From NCBI GenBank assembly GCA_001189345.1, contig LFKV01000029.1, positions 1-64,000 on the forward strand: a DNA stretch of 64,000 nucleotides, in the 5' to 3' direction. Origin of the DNA: Candidatus Paraburkholderia kirkii (GTDB lineage: Bacteria; Pseudomonadota; Gammaproteobacteria; Burkholderiales; Burkholderiaceae). The notes under the pieces were generated by a model. The model made no database searches. It had not been told where the DNA came from and saw nothing but the letters and a program-made list of their open reading frames with translations. Shown here one piece after another: positions 58,950 to 64,000 of this stretch. How positions within the stretch are numbered: the first letter of the stretch is position 1; each line of letters opens with the position of its first letter. Position numbers and translations under genes: made by a program.

Positions 58950-59171
58950 ATGAGCGGCCCCTTCGAGGCATCCGGGTCATCGAGATCGGCACCCTTATCG
59001 CCGCGCCTTTCGCGGCGCGCATGTTGGCCGAGTTCGGCGCGGAAGTCATCAAGATCGAGACGCCCAATGGCGGCGATCCCTTACGCAAATGGCGCAAGCT
59101 CCACGAGGGCACGTCGCTCTGGTGGTATTTGCAGTCGCGCAACAAGAAGTCAGTTTGCGCGAACCTCAAGT
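58950..59171 (+). pseudogene. CaiB/BaiF-family CoA transferase, N-terminal stub
   Basis: First about 73 residues of a class III CoA transferase: MSGPFE, then after a shift near 58970 RVIEIGTLIAAPFAARMLAE, FGAEVIKIETPNGGDPLRKW and SLWWYLQSRNKKSVCANLK. The catalytic Asp region lies further on and is lost; IS66 begins at 59172 and the other side of the IS is metE. Ribosome site CAGGAGACGAGCGGC. Confidence 0.87.
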
Positions 59172-59227
59172 GTAAGCGCTCGATCAGTACCATCGAGGGT
59201 CGACATTGACCTTTGAAGGCGGCGCTG

Positions 59228-60077
59228 CTAGCGAATGGAATCGATGTGCGCGGAGGCGGGCAACACAGGAGCGACGTTCCAGGGTAACAGGTCGTCGATG
59301 CGGTTTATCGGGTAATCGGCAACGCGCTCGATGACGTAGTGCAGATAGGCTTCGGGATCGATACCATTCAGGCGTGCTGAGCCGATCAGGCTGTACATCG
59401 CGGCTGCACGTTCGCCGCCTGTGTCTGCGCCGGCAAACAGATAATTCCGCCTTCCAATTGCGACGCCGCGTAGCGCCCGCTCGGCGATCAGATTGTCGAT
59501 CTCCGCCTGACCATCACCGCAGTAGTAGACAAGCGCAGGCCAGCGATTCAACGAGTACTGGATCGCCTTGGTGGTGTCCGATTTCGCGGAGAGTGTGAGA
59601 ATCGTCGCTTCGAACCACCGCTTCATATCCTCAAGCAGCGGCACCGCCTGCGTCTGGCGAACTCGCAGCCGTTCCCCCGGAGGCTTGCCGTGAATGTGTT
59701 CCTCTATGCCATAGAGCGCGCCAAAGCGCTCGAGTGCTTCGTTGGTAATCGACGACGGTCGCACAGCGTGCAGATCGTGCAGCTTTCGACGTGCATGTGC
59801 CAGGCACGCAGCTTCCCGGATCTGACCACCGGCGTAGAGTTCCGCGTAGCCGGCAAACGCGTCAGCCTGCAGTACGCCCTTGAAGCTGGCAAGGTGTCGC
59901 TGCGGATGTTCGCCGCGACGATCCGGTGTATCAGCGAACCAGACTGCTTTCGGCCGGACGGTGCATGCGCTCTTCGCGTTCCAGATGATTGCGACCGAAC
60001 TGCATGCGACGCAACTTCGCGATCCTCAGCTTCAGATCATCGATGTCGTCGGGCAGGTCGCTACCGGTCAGATCCAT
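59228..60077 (-). pseudogene. IS66 transposase TnpC, large internal deletion
   Basis: N-terminal start MDLTGSDLPDDIDDLKLRIA and KLRRMQFGRNHLERE is present, and the C-terminal part VWFADTPDRRGEHPQRHLAS, YAELYAGGQIREAACLAHAR, DMKRWFEATILTLSAKSDTT and NLIAERALRGVAIGRRNYLF reads in one frame. About 230-250 residues between them, including the first catalytic Asp, are deleted at about 59960. Confidence 0.87.
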
Positions 60078-60128
60078 GGCAGCAGTTTACGACTGTCTGC
60101 TGCACGCGGATCATCAGGTAACTGACGT

Positions 60129-60476
60129 TTACAAAGCGCTGCGCGGGCGTGCTGCCTCGATCGGTTCGCGCCAGTCAAACCCTTCGAGAAGCAGCGCCAG
60201 TTGAGCCGTTGTCAGCGCCACAACACCAGTGTCAGCACGTGGCCATGCAAAACGTCCTTTCTCAAGGCGCTTTGCAAACGGACATAGGCCGCCATCGCTC
60301 CAGTACAACGCCTTCATAAGGTCACCACGGCGCCCTCTGAAGATAAAAACCTGGCCACCGTACGGATCCTTCTCAAGCACTGTCTGCACCTTCGCTGCAA
60401 GCGCATTAAAGCCGGATCACATGTCAGTGACGCCTGCGGCGATCCAGATCCGCGTATTTGCAGGCAGGCCGATCAT
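60129..60476 (-). pseudogene. IS66 accessory protein TnpB, nonsense mutation
   Basis: About 115 codons: MIGLPANTRIWIAAGVTDM, then TGA at 60417-60419 where family members have Arg (CGA to TGA fits), then SGFNALAAKVQTVLEKDPYG and GQVFIFRGRRGDLMKALYWS, CPFAKRLEKGRFAWP. Otherwise colinear. Start overlaps the tnpA stop as TGATG. Confidence 0.87.
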
Positions 60477-60912
60477 CAGAGAAGCCGCTCGAGTACCAGG
60501 CGCAAGATCGTCGCGTCGGGCGTGCCTTCTATCCGGACGGAAGTATTGCCGTGCTGAAGCTCAATCCTGCCGCTCGTAGTAACTGGAGCGGCCTGCACAA
60601 CTTCGTCGAATCCGGCAGATGGTCAGTTGCCCGATCGGGCTGAACATCGACAACAACAGGCAACATGGCCTGCGTCTGAGCATCTTCGACCAGCAGGCCC
60701 TGCGCGTACAGTTTGCGCCACGCCCATACCTGGTTGGCATTGACGTTGTTGTCGCGGGCGACCCGAGCGACCGAGGCTCCTGGTTCAAATGTCTGCTCGA
60801 CGACCGTTCGTTTCCATTCCAACGGATGCCGCCGGTTCTGGCGCTTGGCCGGCAATTCGACTGTCTGAGACACTGTGTCCATTCTCCGCAGTTCGTGGAC
60901 ACTGTCGGTCAA
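60476..60912 (-). pseudogene. IS66 accessory protein TnpA, frameshifted
   Basis: Helix-turn-helix protein: RRHPLEWKRTVVEQTFEPGA, RVARDNNVNANQVWAWRKLY. A frameshift near 60605 precedes the C-terminal SGRIELQHGNTSVRIEGTPD and ILRLVLERLL. All else fits an IS66 TnpA. Confidence 0.85.
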
Positions 60913-60982
60913 TCGCGTCCGTTGCGGCTGATGATTGCATCTTCTACCTAGAACGAGACAACGGTACAGATCGAGCGCTTAC

Positions 60983-62618
60983 CTTGATCCATTCGACCGT
61001 CATCGCCTTCGGACGGCTGATGTTGCCGAAGAGGATAAGCGGCTTCACGCAGCGCGAGCCGTACGACTGCACCCAGTCTAACTGGCTGAACGCATAGCCG
61101 TCGAGTTGTTCGCCGAAATATTCGACCATGTCGTTGCGTTCGGCTTCGCCGTGCACCAGCACGTCCAGACCCAGCGCCTTTTGCTCCTTCACGGCACGCG
61201 TGATTTCCTTTTCCATCGCCGCCTTGTAGCCGGCCGCATCGAGCGCTCCGCTCTTGAACTGGCTACGCGCGTGGCGGATCTCGCCGGTCTGCGGGAAAGA
61301 GCCGATGGTCGTCGTCGGGAACGCGGGCAGGCCGAGAATGATCGCCTGTTTCTTCGCACGCTGTTCATAAGCGCTTTGACGCTTGCCGAGCGAGGCATCG
61401 AGCTTTGCGAGGGCTGCCTTGACCGTCGGGATTGTTCACGCGCGGCGAGTTGCGACGGCTTTGGATCGCGGCGGCGTTCGCGGCGAGCGCGTCGCCGACC
61501 GATTCGCGGCCGTTGTTCAACGCACCCGCGAGGACGCTCAGCTCATCGAGCTTTTGCAGCGCGAAGGCGAGCCACGACTTGATTTCGGCATCGAGCTTGA
61601 CTTCGCTGTTCAGATCGACCGGAACGTGCAAGAGAGAGCACGACGGCGCGATCCACAGACGCTTGCCGAGTTGCTCGTGAAGCGGTTCGAGCCATTCGAG
61701 CGTCGCGTTCAGGTCGGTCTTCCAGATATTGCGGCCATTGATCGCGCCGACCGACAGCACGGACGTATCCGGCAATTGTGCGACGACATCCTTGATTTCA
61801 TCGCGGGCGTTGATTGCGTCGATATGCAGGCCATCGACCGGCAGACGGCAGGCGAGCGAGAGGTTTTCCTGCAACTGACCGAAGTAGGTGGCCAGGAGCA
61901 GGCGCACGCGCCGCGCCGATAGCGCGTCAGTCACGAAGGCGTCGCGCCACTTTGCATTGAGTTCGGTCACGAGCGCGGCTCGTCGATCTGCACCCAGATC
62001 TGCACCCAGTCCACGCCTTGCGCCGCGAAATGATCGAGCAATGCCGCATAGACCGGCAGCAGTTCGAGCTTGTCCGAATCGTCCTTGGCCTTGCCGAGCC
62101 AGAGATAGGTGACCGGGCCGATGATCACGGGCTTGACGTTCACGCCGACCGCGCGCGCCTCTCCGACCTGTTCGATGAGACGCGAGGTATCGAGCTTGAA
62201 CTGCGAGTTCGCATCGAACTCGGGGACGATGTAGTGGTAATTGGTGTCGAACCATTTGGTCATCTCGCCGGCGACGCCGCCACAGCAGGCTGCATGCTCT
62301 TCGGCGCTCGCGGCGGAGCGGCCGCGTGCGACACGGAAGTAGTTGTCCAGTGCATCGCCATGGAAATCGCGGACACGCTCCGGCAGATTGCCGAGCGTGA
62401 AGCTCATTCATGTCGAGCACCTGGTCATAGAACGCGAAGTCGCCCACGGGAACCTGATCCAGGCGCGCCTGATCCTTCCAGTAGCGCTCGCGCAACCGGG
62501 CGGCGGCGGCCTTGAGGCCTTCACGCGAAGACTCGTTCTTCCAGTACTTCTCGAGTGCGAATTTCAGCTCGCGCTTTGCGCCGATGCGCGGAAAACCCAG
62601 GTTGTGTGTCGTGACCAT
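60983..62618 (-). pseudogene. metE: Cobalamin-independent methionine synthase, 3'-truncated
   Basis: Transfers methyl from methyltetrahydrofolate polyglutamate to homocysteine. N-terminal domain: [60 protein letters not shown]; linker; C-terminal domain beginning [40 protein letters not shown], ending at [13 protein letters not shown]66 removes the last about 200-250 residues with the zinc and homocysteine site. Frameshifts near 62405, 61975 and 61430. A 12-bp tandem duplication (61985-62008) repeats Trp-Val-Gln-Ile. Divergent from metR. Confidence 0.92.
61985..62008. repeat. 12-bp perfect tandem duplication in metE
   Basis: GATCTGCACCCA twice in a row, in frame; the protein reads [11 protein letters not shown] where MetE has WVQIDEP. 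Confidence 0.95.
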
Positions 62619-62728
62619 CGTGCGTATCGTCCGTAGAAGGTTGATCGCTGTCGATGATAGAATTTTTAACGTATGAATAAAAATGGTATGTTTTCATATA
62701 TCAATTAATGTTTTTCATGGAGCGGGCG
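62619..62728. promoter_or_regulatory. AT-rich metE-metR divergent promoter region
   Basis: 110 bases, much richer in A/T than the coding DNA around it. Contains ATGAA..TTCAT half-sites around TAAAAATGGTATGTT (62675-62698 approx.), resembling the TGAA-N-TTCA type half-sites of MetR. Control of both genes by MetR and homocysteine is the rule in proteobacteria; the exact site is not proven. Confidence 0.45.
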
Positions 62729-63647
62729 ATGCTCGAGCGCAGTCATCTGATGGTCGTGCGGGAGGTCGAGAAGCAGGGTTCGCTGACTGCAGCGGCCGAG
62801 GTGCTGAATCTCACGCAATCCGCGCTGAGCCATACGGTCAAGAAGCTGGAGCAGCAACTGGGCGCGCCGGTCTGGACGCGCGAGGGGCGCATCATGTGGA
62901 TCACGCAGGCCGGCCACTATCTGCTCGGTCTCGCGAACCGCATGTTGCCGCAGTTCGAACAGGCCGAAGTGCGCATGAAGCAGTACGCGCAGGGCGAGCG
63001 CGGCACGTTGCGCATCGGCATGGAGTGTCATCCGTGCTATCAGTGGCTGCTGAAGGTCGTGTCGCCGTATCTCTCGCGCTGGCCCGATGTCGACGTGGAT
63101 GTGAAGCAGCGCTTCCAGTTCGGCGGTATCGGCGCGCTGTTCGCGCTTCAATATCGACGTACTGGTCACGCCCGATCCGCTGAAAAAGGATGGTCTGCGG
63201 TTCGAGCCGGTGTTCGATTATGAGCAGGTGCTGGTCGTCTCCGAGGAGCACGCGCTGGCGTGCGCTTCGCACATCACGCCAGAGCAGCTTGCGTCCGAAA
63301 CGCTCATCACGTATCCGGTCGAGACCGACCGCCTCGACATCTACACGCAGTTCTTGACGCCCTCCAATGTGGTGCCGAGGCGGCAGAAGGTGATTGAAAC
63401 GACCGACATCATGATGCAGATGGTCGCGAGCGGACGAGGCGTGGCGGCATTGCCGCGCTGGCTTGCGGAAGAGTACGCGGACCGCATGCCGATCACGCCC
63501 GTGAAGCTGGGCAAGAAGGGCATCGCGAAGAAGATCTACCTCGGGATCCGCGAGAGCGAGCGGAGCATCGATTACATCGATTATCTTGCGGCGTTCGTCG
63601 AGCTGGCTCGCGACGCCGACTGGGCGCGGGCCCGAATCCGGACATAA
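62729..63647 (+). pseudogene. metR: MetR-type LysR regulator, frameshifted
   Basis: Homocysteine-responsive activator of metE. MLERSHLMVVREVEKQGSLT, helix-turn-helix AAEVLNLTQSALSHTVKKLE, QGERGTLRIGMECHPCYQWL (effector region typical of MetR), then after one frameshift near 63145 VLVTPDPLKKDGLRFEPVFD and MMQMVASGRGVAALPRWLAE. ATG at 62729 is chosen: GGAG lies six bases ahead and the protein starts as in the family. Confidence 0.88.
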
Positions 63648-63653
63648 CCCGAA

Positions 63654-64000
63654 TCAGCAGTGTTCCAGCGCCTGGGACAGATCGGCGATGAGGTCGTCGG
63701 GGTGCTCCAGTCCGACCGACACGCGAATAAGCCCTTCCGACACGCCCGCTGCCGCCCGCACGTCGGCCGGGACGCCCGAATGTGTCGTCGATGCGGGGTG
63801 ACAGATGAGCGATTCCGTGCCGCCCAGACTTACGGCCGATTTGAACAGCGTCAGGCCGTTGATGAGCCGGAACGCCTGCTCCCGGCCGCCATCGAGCACG
63901 AAAGCGAACGTCGACCCCGGGCCGCTGCATTGACGTCGATACACCGCCTGATAAGCGGGGTCGTCGATGAATTCGGAGTGGAGTACTTTCACCGGCTTGA
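63654..64000 (-). CDS. Cys/Met-metabolism PLP-dependent enzyme, C-terminal part
   Basis: C-terminal about 115 residues of a cystathionine beta-lyase/gamma-synthase family enzyme: GGREQAFRLINGLTLFKSAV, SLGGTESLICHPASTTHSGV (substrate-carboxylate region), EGLIRVSVGLEHPDDLIADL, ending SQALEHC. The PLP lysine lies outside the window, as the gene runs off the right edge. Visible part is unbroken. Convergent with metR, so methionine functions cluster here. MetB versus MetC cannot be decided from this part. Confidence 0.88.
   Translation of the reverse strand, partial: KPVKVLHSEFIDDPAYQAVYRRQCSGPGSTFAFVLDGGREQAFRLINGLTLFKSAVSLGGTESLICHPASTTHSGVPADVRAAAGVSEGLIRVSVGLEHPDDLIADLSQALEHC

Larger units (their letters stand above)
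59172..60982 (-). mobile_element. Defective IS66-family element, about 1.8 kb
   Basis: Ends GTAAGCGCTCGATCAGTAC and, inverted at 60964-60982, GTAAGCGCTCGATCTGTAC: 19-bp terminal repeats with one mismatch. Gene order tnpA, tnpB, tnpC (leftward) is standard, but the element is about 700 bp short and all three genes are damaged. No 8-bp target duplication is seen and the flanking genes differ (CoA transferase, metE), so recombination or deletion has occurred. Confidence 0.9.

Noticed and set aside
62619-62728. SAM or cobalamin riboswitch before metE.
   Set aside because: Only 110 bases in a divergent promoter space with no paired conserved helices visible; MetR control is the simpler reading.
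1-64000. tRNA, rRNA or prophage genes.
   Set aside because: No cloverleaf-like sequence, rRNA stretch or phage structural gene was noticed on either strand by eye; a dedicated scan could still find a short RNA.

Overview
The window is GC-rich DNA from a member of the Burkholderiaceae; gene content and protein sequences fit the Paraburkholderia/Caballeronia lineage. It is not an ordinary free-living genome. About two thirds of the recognisable genes are broken by frameshifts, C-to-T nonsense codons, short tandem duplications, internal deletions or insertion sequences (IS). About 13 kb of other coding sequence carries no lesion at all. This uneven damage argues for relaxed selection in a host-restricted bacterium undergoing genome erosion, for example a leaf-nodule type Burkholderia symbiont. 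The lineage and lifestyle are inference.

Layout. 1-2.4 kb: an IS2-like element joins the stub of a TAXI transporter gene to the stub of a class III aminotransferase. 2.4-16.9 kb: small broken genes (TetR, NTF2-like, VOC, SDR, GNAT, SMP-30, an MFS-HipA chimera, an FNR-type regulator) alternate with intact folE, serine acetyltransferase, a universal stress protein and an EgtB-like iron enzyme. 14.6-21.7 kb: a decayed CoA-dependent catabolic cluster (two pimeloyl-CoA dehydrogenase-like subunits, nitronate monooxygenase-like enzyme, a further acyl-CoA dehydrogenase, CaiB-type CoA transferase). 21.7-23.5 kb: an IS graveyard with one full IS630 copy. 23.5-28.6 kb: a cyclohexanecarboxylate degradation locus (badR, then badH-badI-aliB-aliA and a hydratase stub) in which only the repressor and its palindromic operator survive. 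29.5-31.5 kb: an intact glutathione-dependent formaldehyde pair (frmA, fghA). 31.6-33.8 kb: a TPR glycosyltransferase gene split by an IS5-family element. 33.8-36.5 kb: zinc uptake, with zur, znuC and znuB intact and znuA gutted. 36.8-42.3 kb: a sorbitol/mannitol-type operon (dehydrogenase, ABC transporter, HAD phosphatase) with every gene broken. 42.3-44.5 kb: MOSC stub, IS66 remnant, second IS630 copy and 3'-truncated glgC. 45.1-51.9 kb: intact pdxY, tandem IclR regulators and a degraded catabolic cluster that keeps an intact NIPSNAP and TIM-barrel gene. 52.2-56.8 kb: broken P450, then an XRE-cupin regulator divergent from intact amaB with a broken FAD oxidoreductase, probably a pipecolate/lysine module. 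57.5-64 kb: thioesterase with an expanded 17-bp repeat, LysR, CaiB stub, defective IS66, truncated metE, broken metR and a Cys/Met PLP enzyme running off the end.

Taken together, carbon-scavenging pathways (cyclohexanecarboxylate, sugar alcohols, dicarboxylate-like acids, CoA-linked degradation) are lost. Cofactor synthesis (folE, pdxY), cysteine synthesis, formaldehyde detoxification, zinc permease and stress functions are kept. Three kinds of mutation recur: perfect tandem duplications of 8-21 bp, C-to-T nonsense changes (mostly apparent CAG to TAG), and deletions that fuse unrelated genes or lie at IS borders.
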